NCBI GenBank assembly: GCA_000320545.1
Contig: ADNK01000861.1
Location: 1 to 51,780, forward strand
DNA: 51,780 nt
Origin: Bigelowiella natans CCMP2755
Lineage: Eukaryota > Cercozoa > Chlorarachniophyceae
Reading direction: 5' to 3'
Below, piece by piece: positions 1 through 23,837 of the stretch; position 1 is the stretch's first letter, and each line of letters starts with the position of its first letter. Below the pieces are notes generated by a model, which ran no database searches, had not been told where the DNA came from, and saw only the letters and a program-made list of their open reading frames with translations. The position numbers and the translations under genes are program-made.

Positions 1-44
1 GGGGGGGGGCCATCACTCTCATAGTACTGCTACATCTGCCACAG

Positions 45-503
45 GCCGAGGAATGGTCCAAGCTTCGGACAAAGGTCCACGCCCAGGAGGAGGAGATCTT
101 GCGATTGAGGTGAAAGTGGGGGGAGGGGGGAGAAAAGAGGGAAGAAGCAGCTCCTCAATGTGCAATCTCGATACCGAAATTGCAATAATCTACCATAAGC
201 TTGCTTTCTTGGGCGTGCTGCATTCCATGTGACGCTTCTTGCTATTGCAGGCGAAAACTGCAAGGGAGAGGAGACGATATAGGGTTTTTTAAGAGGCGGA
301 ATAGATTGCAAACCGCTGCGGAAGAGAGCAGCGTAGCCATGGTCAGTTCTCTTGAATAGCTTGGGGAATTGCAAGCCTCCTCGTCCAATTTCATCACTCG
401 ATGATCGCCTAAATGCAACAACAACAACAAGAACAACAACCGAAAGACCTCGTGTGTGGCTGTTTTAGGAAGTGTGAGTGTGTGAGCGGGTGCGTGCGTA
501 TGT

Positions 504-543
<40 letters not shown>

Positions 544-878
544 ACTCTAACAACCATCATAACTACTAGTCGGAAGTGACCCTGCCGTTTGGACGCATGT
601 TCATTCCCACAAAGACCTTGGGACGGAAGGAGGTCAGTTTCGCACTCAGTAACATAATACATATAAAGAGAAGATCTACTTGGTGGTGCTGCCAAGGAAG
701 AACCCCCCCCCCCCCCCGCTCTGCCTGACCTTTTTGTGCGACGATGATGTATCTCGGAACTCAGGAAAAGGGGGATTTTGCTGTTGTAGCTTCCGGATCT
801 TCAGTGCAAGGTGCTAAAGAGGCTATTGTTGGCAATGAAGAAGGTGGATTATGTTCAGAAAACACCAAGAACGAATAG
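45..878 (+). CDS. 3' end of a coiled-coil protein gene, cut by the left edge
   Basis: Three exons can be proposed: 45-109, 251-341 and 765-878. The first follows an acceptor at 43-44 and reads AEEWSKLRTKVHAQEEEILR, a charged heptad-like segment typical of a coiled coil. It ends in phase 2 at a GAG/gtgaaa donor and joins the second in frame (KLQGRGDD...). The second ends at ATG/gtcagt in phase 0. The third begins after an acceptor at 763-764, reads EKGDFAVVASGSSVQG and stops at a TAG at 876-878. The intervening 423-base intron would contain the (GT)n tract at 499-540. Alternatively the protein runs on from the second exon into a TAG at 357-359. No domain beyond the coiled coil can be named. 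The 5' part lies outside the window. The first two exons are fairly secure from phase agreement; the third is weaker. Confidence 0.45.
499..540. repeat. (GT)n microsatellite
   Basis: Nearly pure GT repeat, with a few imperfect units at its left end. It lies in the proposed last intron of the left-edge gene. A cytosine run follows at about 704-718. Confidence 0.95.
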
Positions 879-1842
879 ATATTTGAACGACTCAGCTGTC
901 ACGAACATCCCCAGGGCTTTTAATAACTTACTTGCTTTCTGTTTCATCCCCTCCCCTAATACTACACGACGACGACGTAGAGAAAAAGGAAAAAAGGACC
1001 GGATCATTAGAAGGCCTGATCAGCACTCCTGGAGGATTGTTCACGTAGTTTTATAAAATTTGGCCTGTTTTTATCTTCCAGTGGCAGTGTCGAGACTCGA
1101 AGATGTGGTGATTTATGGAAGTCTTCTTCGGCTGGCTACAACTCATTAACATCTGCATGTCGTTGGCTATGTAATAACTAGTTTTAGAAATATTCTCTTG
1201 AGTCATGCTTTGCTGCCTACTGCTAGTATAAGCTAGTTAGCCTAGCATTAACATGTCATGTTCAGCTTGCAGAGAGCACTATCTAGACATGGACAATAAC
1301 GTCTCCAGCTCCTAGCGATAGATAGATCTAACAATCTTGGCATCTGAGGTGCACGCTACGCATACATATCATGCACCTTTTTCGTTTCTAATGCACATAT
1401 CTAGATATCTGTGGCGTTGTAGCACCAATCTAGCATTCTCGAGCTCTCATGCTAAGAAATGGAAGCGCTGTTTTGTTCTATTAGACGAATGCCATACTAG
1501 CATAATGGGCGCAATCCGCTACGCTAGGATACGCGCTGGTGCGTGCCGGCCGCACAACTAGCTAGCTAGACAGCACATAATAGACACAGCAATATATTGC
1601 ATGTCTATCATGCACGCTAGCTAGCACGGACATACGTTAAGACATGCTAGCATGCTCAAGCGCTCTGGAATGTATGCACTGCCGGCGGGGTGCCCAGTCT
1701 AGCAGTGCGATGCGGCGTGTTACGTTGTACAGAGCACATTAGACATACATTCAGAAGTCTGTGCTTATTGTTCTATTGCATTGCATGCTAGCATAGAATA
1801 ATTAGAACCTGTACATGCTAGCATGTGTGGGTACAATTTCAT
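879..1842. other. Convergent intergenic island rich in CATG/GCTAGC palindromes
   Basis: No gene seen. This lies between the 3' ends of the left-edge gene (+) and the ART gene (-). From about 1200 on, the sequence has no microsatellites but is dense in TGCA, CATG, CTAG and GCTAGC words. It holds the perfect palindromes CATGCTAGCATG at 1643-1654 and ACATGCTAGCATGT at 1813-1826, an 11-base version near 1784, and runs of overlapping CTAG at about 1558-1570 and 1616-1625. Confidence 0.8.
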
Positions 1843-2307
1843 TCATAAGTAGCAACCGCTGTCGAGCACTCTGATTTCCTTCAGATGTATCACGCTGGCC
1901 TTCCCTGTTATGCTCACCTTGCTTTTCACCTCCAGTTGCGTTCCCATTTTCAATATGTACTCCTCTTCGTCTCGAGAGCTACTGAAAGCTTGCACAGCAC
2001 GGGCATTCTCTGCAGAAAGGTATTAGTTTGACGTCGTTAATGGCAAATTGATTATTCAATCTGTTTTGCTAATCCAAGTGAAAATGTCAATCGAATAAGT
2101 GGCAACGCAACCTAGTAATATCTTCTCTGATAACCACTGGGATATATACTACTAGTGACACCTGTTTCAATACTGAAAAGTGTGCAGGGTAAATCCGCTT
2201 TGTCGCCGCCCTCTTTCCCTAGAAAGTACTTTGTTCTCTCCAGTGTCTTCGTTGCAGAGGACACTGCCCACCAAGTTATGATCGTACCCGTCCGGTATGA
2301 ATGGTCC

Positions 2308-2347
<40 letters not shown>

Positions 2348-3599
2348 TAATATTTACCAATGCGAGATATATCATCTAATAGGACGTTTGGGAGATGTGT
2401 ACAGAGAACAGTGCATGGTGATCATTGCTAGGTGCTCTGATCTGACCAGCTTCGTGTTGATTCCTCTCTACACAACGAGCTTCTGGGGCGGCAACTTGCT
2501 GAGAGCACTGTCAAGAATTTGAAGGTACGGGTGGAAAGGGCAAGCGCTCCTTCGCTGCCCTGTGCGAAGAGAGAGATTCAGCGCCCTGTGAAATTGATTA
2601 TCCTGTGTGTATAGGTTTATAGCCGCAATTTCGTCTAGGGACATGCCAGCAGCAGCTTGTTCGCGTCGTGGCCTTTTTAGGCGCAGCCTTTTAGCAAAAT
2701 CAAAGGCAGCTCGCCCATAATCTAGAAGGGGTAGACTTGCAGGTGCCTTCACCCGCAACTTGACTTCTGCAATGGCCCTCATGAGATCCTTCGGAGATTT
2801 GGATTTGAACATGTGGAGAGGAGACCGGCAAGATGGGTTGCGGCAAACACCGTTGCCACGCGCCGCAACAACTGATTTCCGTTCCTTCAATCGTGCGGGT
2901 TGACCGGAGGAAGTGGATAATGATAATGATGATGATGACGCCGTCAAGAGTGAAGAGGAAGACGGTGTTGCAAAATTTGAAGATGTTACAGGTTTTGAAG
3001 GTGTTTTGCAAGAAGTCGATGAGGAGGACGAGGAGGTATACGATGTTAGGTCCACAGAAGATACAGATGATGGGGATTCAGAGAACATTGTCCACGGAGA
3101 ACTCTTCTTCATTTCCTTCTTCTATTTTAGTAAGTGCAAATCAGGTGTTAGTTCTTCAAAGACGCGTGCTAAGGAGCGTCGATGAGACTGAATTAAAGTT
3201 GACCTTAGTAAAAAGACCCTCGAATGGGAAATACGGCTTGAATTTCTTGCTGGGCGTGATACTACTACTACTTGTGGTCAGGTGAATCCTCTCCCTTTTC
3301 TTGGCCAGGGATTTTTTCACAGAATTGAAATCTACTGCGCGATAGCCTAGTCCAGCTTCTTGCTGGACAATGCTGTAGATAAGGTCCCTGTGAGGTTTCA
3401 GTGTTTGTCTCATCTGTGCTTCGAGCAGCTTTCGTATTTGGCTCATCGTCAATTCGGTGAGGTCCCGATGTTCCACTAAATACTTTATTCTCTTTCGTAA
3501 CTGTCCACGAAGTTTTTGTTTTGGAACGACATTGTTTTCTTTCTTCTGAGAAGCGGCTGGGGGGAGCAGGCGAGGCGCTTTGCACGCATCACATCTCAT
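1843..3599 (-). CDS. DEK_C domain plus mono-ADP-ribosyltransferase (ART/RT6 fold), interrupted by an in-frame TAG
   Basis: Exons (minus strand): 3599-3204, 3121-2447, 2306-2135, 2009-1843, all phase-compatible; about 469 codons. Exon 1 has a DEK_C-type helical domain at about residues 30-80 (RKRIKYLVEHRDLTELTMSQ), known in that family for DNA or chromatin contact. A Ser-rich linker follows, then a classic arginine-specific ART domain: YTQDNQFHRALNLSLR, LDSALSKLP, an RG pair, GTIITWWAVSSATKT, and FSSSRDEEEYILKMG. The R, the SS[A/S]T-like serine and the ExE glutamates of the R-S-E triad are present. NAD-dependent ADP-ribosylation is therefore expected. However, codon 350 (2468-2470) is TAG exactly where the family has Tyr of the V-Y-R-G motif, and the ART frame resumes right after it. 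So this is a nonsense allele, a young pseudogene, a readthrough case or a base error. TAG is a normal stop in neighbouring genes. The start at 3599 has an in-frame stop upstream. Confidence 0.8.
2311..2342. repeat. (AT)n microsatellite abutting a 3' splice site
   Basis: Pure AT repeat in intron 2 of the ART gene. On the minus strand it runs directly into the acceptor of exon 3 (atgcag at 2312-2307), so it sits where a polypyrimidine tract would normally be. Confidence 0.9.
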
Positions 3600-4246
3600 G
3601 TCCTCGGGCTAACGATCCGAAACAATTCAAAACATCAATAGAATTCGGAAATTTTTAAAGAATTAACAGCAACAATTAAGGACAAGAAAGTAGTAATCCA
3701 CCTCGTTCACTAGCGTACATTTTGAGCAGCTCCATGCCATCCCCGCCATTCTCGGTTTACCCGACACAAGCAGGGGCAGAGCTATTGGTAGGAGATAGGA
3801 GACTTGACCGGTAATTCTGGGCTAGCTGGAAAGGAAGATTTCATTTGTCGTAGGTGCGAAATAGCCTAGAATAGTCACTTTGATACGTCCATCTGAAGTT
3901 GCTCGTAACTTAGAAATATTCCGCATTAAAATTCTTCCTGTTTGGCAATGGCAGTAGCAACACAAAGCCGTCTCCAGGTGATCTCGAGAAAAAGCACTCA
4001 CCCGTATCCCGGCAGCTCTGCTCTGCAGTTTTGAACAAGAACACGCTATATTTTTAGGGCATTTTACTGCAAAGACAAGGGTACAATGTATCTTTTCGAA
4101 TAAAAACCTTCGAAGGGTGTCTGCTTATCAACCAAGAGAATCTACGTGGCTCCCGCCTGCCCGCCCAAGTTTTGGTTGCCCGAGTGTAATTATTGGGCAG
4201 AGAGTACGGAGTGGGAAACAACACGGGTGCTCCCCGTTCGTTGTCA
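3600..4246. promoter_or_regulatory. Divergent intergenic region between the ART and sedolisin genes
   Basis: A 647-base spacer between two start codons that point away from each other. No microsatellite and no CATG/GCTAGC island. It must carry both promoters and 5' leaders. I could not identify a TATA box or initiator with confidence. Confidence 0.5.
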
Positions 4247-5153
4247 ATGTGGCGGTCATGTTGGAATAACCGAAGTCATGGACAATATTACAACATCCTC
4301 CTCCTTTCCGCGTGCGTGATGGTCGCGTCGGGAGCCCGGAATGCTCTTCCTGCACATCCTCGCCTGTTTCACGAAACTGATGTTGTTCACCGCAGCGGCG
4401 GACATTCTAGCCAGTGGAAATGGACTGGGAAAGCGAATCCAAACGAGTAATCACACAGAAGCTAACAATTTGTGTCTCTGCATGATCACCTATGATTATA
4501 TCTCCTTAGGCAAATTGATTTGGTTCTCGCCGTGAAGCAATCGAACGTTCATCTGTTAGAAACGATAGTTTTAGCTACATCAGACCCAGACTCCATTGAT
4601 TATGGTAATCACTTGTCTTGGAAAGAGGTAAATAAGCTGGTAGCGCCTTCGTCAGCCTCTCTGGGCTCAATTCTGCAATACCTGTCCTCGTTCCAAATCA
4701 ACACCTGCGAGACGTCCCCTTCAGGAGACTTTGTCCGGTGCATTGTGACCGTATCAACGGCAGAAGCACTCCTGGACACCGAATACCATCGTTACGAGCA
4801 CATCGACAATCCGGCCATCAGCATCCTCCGCACCGCTTACTACTCGCTCCCGAAAGGCGTATCAGAATACATCGACTTTGTCTCTCCGACAGTCAGATTC
4901 CCGTCCCTCCAGAAAAAAGCCAAGCGGAAGGACATTGGAGGCTACCACCCCGCTCGAAAACAGAAAGGGCACAGCCCCCGACGCAAGGAGCACTTCCGTA
5001 TGCGAACAAACACTCCCCATAGCTTGAGGGAGCTTTACAAGCTGGGGAATGCTACTGGAACCCTCGGAAAGCAAGCATGTACTGCGTTTTTAGAGCAGGT
5101 ACTCATGACTATCATTGCGTCCCATGAGCAGAACGTACAATGTTCCCATAAGA

Positions 5154-5211
<58 letters not shown>

Positions 5212-5784
5212 GTGTGTTTGCATATATATTATATATGAGATTGCAATTTAAATGTACACATGTTTAATCTTGAGTGAAGGACAAGAATGATATGAGGTCA
5301 CACAGCGATGTCCACTCAATTGTTTTGTCCATGTATTAGTTAATCTCATCCTTCAATGAACGATCTCTTTCTCTACCTGTATTTATTGATGTACCCTTTG
5401 CATTTGGATGGATAACTTCCAGTACTACGAAAAGCCAGATTTGAGTAAATTCTGGCGGGATTTTTATCCGAGTGAGGAAAGGTACAACGCTGCCAGATAG
5501 ATCCATAAAATTTTGACATAATGTTAATGTGTCAAGACACAACGAGCGTTCCTGCTATCAACACCGTGATCATCCTTCTCCTTTCTTACACTGGTGTTGC
5601 TTCTTCAGCAAAACAAGAATCAGCAGCATTGGTCCCGACAAGAGCAAGGCGGGCATCGAGGCGAATTTAGAGTAATGGCGAGCATCCGAGTAACATAGTA
5701 AAGGGGGGGAAAGTCCTCTACGAGAATGAATATATCGATGAATCATTTTGGTCGAAAACGTGCCGAAGACATGTTGTCTACCTG

Positions 5785-5816
<32 letters not shown>

Positions 5817-6716
5817 GTGAGAAGAATTATCAAGGCGATAATAATTCATTCCTCGAGCTTTTTCCCCTTTGATGGAAATAGTCGTCAAGATTATAAGATG
5901 TTCCGATATTATTCAGTGGACTAGCACATCCTTCGACATTTCTCCCTTCATTTTTCCCGCCTGCACAGTCTGATAGCCCCCCCCCCTTCGTAGTGCTGAT
6001 ATTCTCCTCCTCCTCCTGCTGCTGCTGCTGCTACCACTTTGTCGTTCTATTCTTTCATCATTTCAGCATCGAGTTTCTCTCGACTATAGGCAACGGCATT
6101 GCGACAGAATTCTGGTCCTTTCCTGGGCGCGCACCTGACAACCCAGAGAACGAGCCATTCTTGAGCTGGATGTAATCTTGCTGATCTCCCCACATTCGTA
6201 CTCTTCTCGCCACGCTAAGGGCACGCTTGAAAATGATGGAAAGAATGAGAGAGAATGCAACCCTTTTCGGCGTGAACCCAAACGATTTGTCCCTACTGAT
6301 TCGTACGCTTCTGCGTGTTGTTGCTGCGGTTATTTTTGGAATACAACGAAATGATAACAACAGGTACCAGGTGGCAAATACGTCCGATGCAGATGTCCCT
6401 AAGGTGTCGCCCTGCTTCTCCTGATCATCCGCACTATCGTCTCCGTTACGATGAATCAAGAAATCACATCTTCTCCCTCCTCCATCTTCCTCTTCCTTTC
6501 CTTGTTCATTTGTAGAAAATGCTACTGGCCTTGTTCGCTTTCTTTACATTATCATCACGTGCCAACCATCATCATCACCATTAGGTTTTCTCTACCTCGT
6601 ACGGGGAGGCCGAGCACACAGTCTCCGCAGCTTATATGAATAGAATTAATATTGAATTCCAGAAGGCCGCCGCGCGAGGGATCTCGGTATGTGTGGAAGC
6701 TTGTAGTAGTAGTAAC

Positions 6717-6749
<33 letters not shown>

Positions 6750-6787
6750 CATATCTGGGACGTATGGGCCTTCTTCTTTTGTGTGTT

Positions 6788-6839
<52 letters not shown>

Positions 6840-7090
6840 TGTGTGTGGTTGGGGGTTGCAAAGAGGGTGGTAGCGAGCTGTCTTCATCATCAACCTCCTC
6901 TTCCTCCTCCTCCTCCTCCTCCTCCTCTCCAATCATCGAACACAGCTTCTATTTGCGACGGGCGACTACGGAGTGACGGACCAGGGCGATTGCCCTGTAG
7001 GAGGAAAGCTACAGGGTCAGTGGCCTGCAGGCTCTCCGTGGGTCACAGGAGTGGGAGGAACCGTCGGGGGAACATCTGAGGTACCACCAC

Positions 7091-7130
<40 letters not shown>

Positions 7131-7976
7131 GTCTATGTAGCTTATGCTATCACGCGATCGATCTTATTTGCCAAGAGAATAGCCAACCGCTGAAAGGGAC
7201 GCTGAAAAAACAGTAAAAGGCTCATACGTTCTGCTTCTTCCACTTTGCTTCTTTCTCCCTCCTCTTCTTCTTCTTCTTCTTCTCCCCCCTCTTTTTTGGT
7301 GATGGACCTCGCTCGGCCTCGGTGTATTCGTCTTCCATTTCCTTCTGTCACTGTGGGGTTTCAGATTCCTGAGCACGCCTGGAAGGGTATGTCGAAAGAA
7401 GAACGCCCATTGATCACCCCCCCCCCCCCCCCCTTCCCCCCCCTTCTCGTCGTAATATCATGACTAACATCTGTTTCGTCACAAGGTTCTGCTGGGGGTT
7501 TCAGCAACCAATGGCCGCAGCCCGCATACCAGAAGCAGCACGTCAAGAATTACTTCGACTCTGCCATGGTGGTGGTCACAGGGCCGCTGCATATGCTTCT
7601 CCCCGCATCCAACCGCTACAACGGCTCGAAGTGCGGCTTTCCCGACGTCTCCGCACAGGCCGATAACTTTCTCGTCATCGACAGAGGTGAGTTACTGAGC
7701 GTGGCCGGCACAAGCTGCTCAAGCCCCACCTTCAGCGGCATCGTCTCTCTTTTGAACGACATTCGGCTCAGGGCGAACAAGTCCACGCTCGGGTTTCTGA
7801 ACCCTCTGTTCTATAAGCACCCGTCGATCTTCAACGACATCGTGGAGGGCTCCAACCGCGCTGGTGGGCGGTGCGGCGATAGGGGGTTCCCTGCCTCCAA
7901 AGGATGGGATCCGGTTACAGGGCTGGGCACGCCCAACTTCCCCAAGATGGAGGCACTCGTTCGCAGCCTAAAATGA
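4247..7976 (+). CDS. Tripeptidyl-peptidase I / sedolisin (peptidase family S53) preproprotein
   Basis: Ten exons: 4247-4446, 4510-5098, 5423-5481, 5609-5671, 6067-6171, 6364-6403, 6585-6686, 6946-7080, 7365-7386, 7486-7976. They join without phase conflict into 601 aa, close to animal TPP1 (about 560). An N-terminal hydrophobic stretch (ILLLSACVMVASGA) looks like a signal peptide. Exon 2 is the pro-kumamolisin activation domain (VAPSSASLG, TPHSLRELYKLGN). The catalytic domain has the sedolisin residues: Glu and Asp in GIEANLD, the oxyanion Asp in ATGDYG (usually SGDSG), and the nucleophile in AGTSCSSPTFSG, followed by GWDPVTGLGTPNF. Expected role: an acid-activated lysosomal or secreted serine-carboxyl protease releasing tripeptides. 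Exon 9 is only 22 nt and exon 6 only 40 nt. The start is the first ATG in frame; a later Met (VMVASG) is less likely. Introns hold (AT)n, (CA)n, (TAG)n, (CT)n/(GT)n and (AGC)n tracts. Confidence 0.93.
5157..5208. repeat. (AT)n microsatellite
   Basis: Pure AT repeat in sedolisin intron 2, followed by a short imperfect GT tract. Confidence 0.95.
6703..6846. repeat. Composite (TAG)n ... (CT)n(GT)n microsatellite
   Basis: A TAG/GTA tract at about 6703-6749 is followed by (CT)n at 6791-6820 that passes directly into (GT)n at 6821-6846. A (TCC)n tract follows at about 6897-6930. All lie in sedolisin intron 7, the TCC tract near its acceptor at 6944-6945. Confidence 0.9.
7094..7129. repeat. (AGC)n microsatellite
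   Basis: Trinucleotide tract near the 5' end of sedolisin intron 8. It is intronic because exon 8 ends at 7080 before gtacca and exon 9 starts at 7365 in the matching phase. Confidence 0.85.
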
Positions 7977-9646
7977 AAGACGCGTGGTGATAGAATAGTC
8001 GTCTTTAAACCATGCATTCTCGCTGCTGTTAGTACCGGTAGCAGTAATAGTTGGAGTAGTAGTAATTGTAGTAGTAAATTGTAGTTACAATTGTAGCAGG
8101 AGTAGTACTTGTTGTTGTTCTTCTTGATTCAGTAGAGGTCAATAACTGTAGCGGAAAAGAGCAAGCATTGAAATTTATAAGCTTCCTCGGCCGGATAACT
8201 ATATTCATGTAAGTATGCTTCTTGATGGCTAGATAGGGTTAGGGAGAGAAGTGGGAAAAAACTTTTTTGGATGAGCTGTATCTTAAAATTGTAATAATAA
8301 GGCTCACAAGCTTACCTAGTTAGTTTGCGTGAAGCAAATAATAGATTAAATTTTATATATGATTTCGAAACAACCGCACCGGTGACAAAATATACTTTAA
8401 GTTTTGCATAGTAAACATACATTAATTCACCTTTCCAGCTTTGGTGATGATGCCGATCTCAAGGAGCATGATATGATACATAGCCACCATGAATTTAGCA
8501 ATATGTTTGCAAGCATAGTCAGATGATGCATGCAGCCATAGCATATATACATGTAAATGTATAGCTCATTTCACCTAATTCGATTTGGCAGGCTATCTAG
8601 CCGGCTATGTGTGTATCCTTTTTAAAATCGGACTGCGTGCTGTTGAGATATATTCCGCGTGCGTTGTGCATATGCGCGTCAAGCTGCAATTCGCGCATCA
8701 TAAGATATCATCAGGACTACACATCGTGCGCGCCGTATCCTGCTACTGCTAGCCTGGTAACTTTTACAGTCAAGTGAGGACTAGAATGTACAGCCCCGCG
8801 ATTCACGCATAAGCGAATAAATGTTCCACGCACATGAGAATGGAATGGAAACACATTCATGATGAGTATGAAATTGTTAACACATAACATCGACACCAAT
8901 TATGTAATTATTTTGGCGGATTTCCAGCGTTTTTTCACCAGAAAGTTCTTGAGGTTGATTTTCATAGTAAATATGCGTGAGAGTGTTGAGCTTCTCTGTG
9001 CAGCATCAAGAAGGTCGAAGGAGAATACGACACGACGATGGACATTACACAGGAAAAACGAACGGTTTACAGAGATAAAGCGCTTGAAAGTTGCTATTAA
9101 TCTTTGTCAGACCAGTGTGCAGAAAAATAAAGTACTAGAATAGAATAGTTGTTTTCATTGATTAGTTATAAGGTGCCTTATTGTTTGTGTGGCGAGAGAT
9201 CTAAGGAGAGTAATTACTGCTGTGAAATATAATTTTAACTTAGGAGAGTTTGACTTCTCAGCGGTGGCCTCTGTGGTGCTATCTATATTTCAGAGAGGTA
9301 CCCCAAGTACAACGCGAGCTCGCAATAAAGTAAAACAAGTAACAGATTTGGATCAAGTAAAGGTTTCGAAGATTACCGGAAGGAGAAGTCTATATTATCC
9401 CCTTCCTCTCCTCCCCTCCCTAGACCGATCCTAGGCAATAAGCTGCCAGACAGGAGTGATCCCAGATCCGCCTACGAGTTATCAACAACAAGCCCACACC
9501 ATTAGCTTAAGATAATTGCCTGCAACTATGTCTACTGTTACTGGGTTACCACAGCCACCACCGCCACCGCCACCGCCACCGCCGCAACTTTTCCTTCTAC
9601 AACTACTAGTACTATTGCTTCTGCTTCGTTAAACTTAAAAAGATCG
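7977..9646. other. Convergent intergenic region with an AT-rich and CATG-rich island and two unassigned ORFs
   Basis: Lies between the stops of the sedolisin (+) and the giant receptor (-). It has TAG/GTA-rich sequence at 8021-8110, then an island (about 8400-8720) with words such as TGCATGCA and GCATATGC. Two plus-strand open stretches follow: 8859-9143 (94 aa, basic, reads from an ATG) and 9189-9434 (about 81 aa, first in-frame ATG lacking). I recognise no domain in either. A (CCACCG)n-like tract sits at about 9550-9585. The ORFs could be the remains of a gene or mobile element, or chance. Confidence 0.45.

Positions 9647-23837
<14,191 letters not shown>

Noticed and set aside
2468-2470. 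TAG as a reassigned sense codon
   Set aside because: TAG is the normal terminator of the cyclin, DnaJ and channel genes in this window.
5336-5833. Minus-strand ORFs opposite sedolisin exons 3 and 4
   Set aside because: Plus-strand reading gives conserved S53 sequence with matched splice phases; the minus ORFs are shadows.
6555-6976. Overlapping ORFs made of poly-Glu, poly-Ser or Leu-Ser on both strands
   Set aside because: They arise from triplet and dinucleotide tracts in a sedolisin intron.
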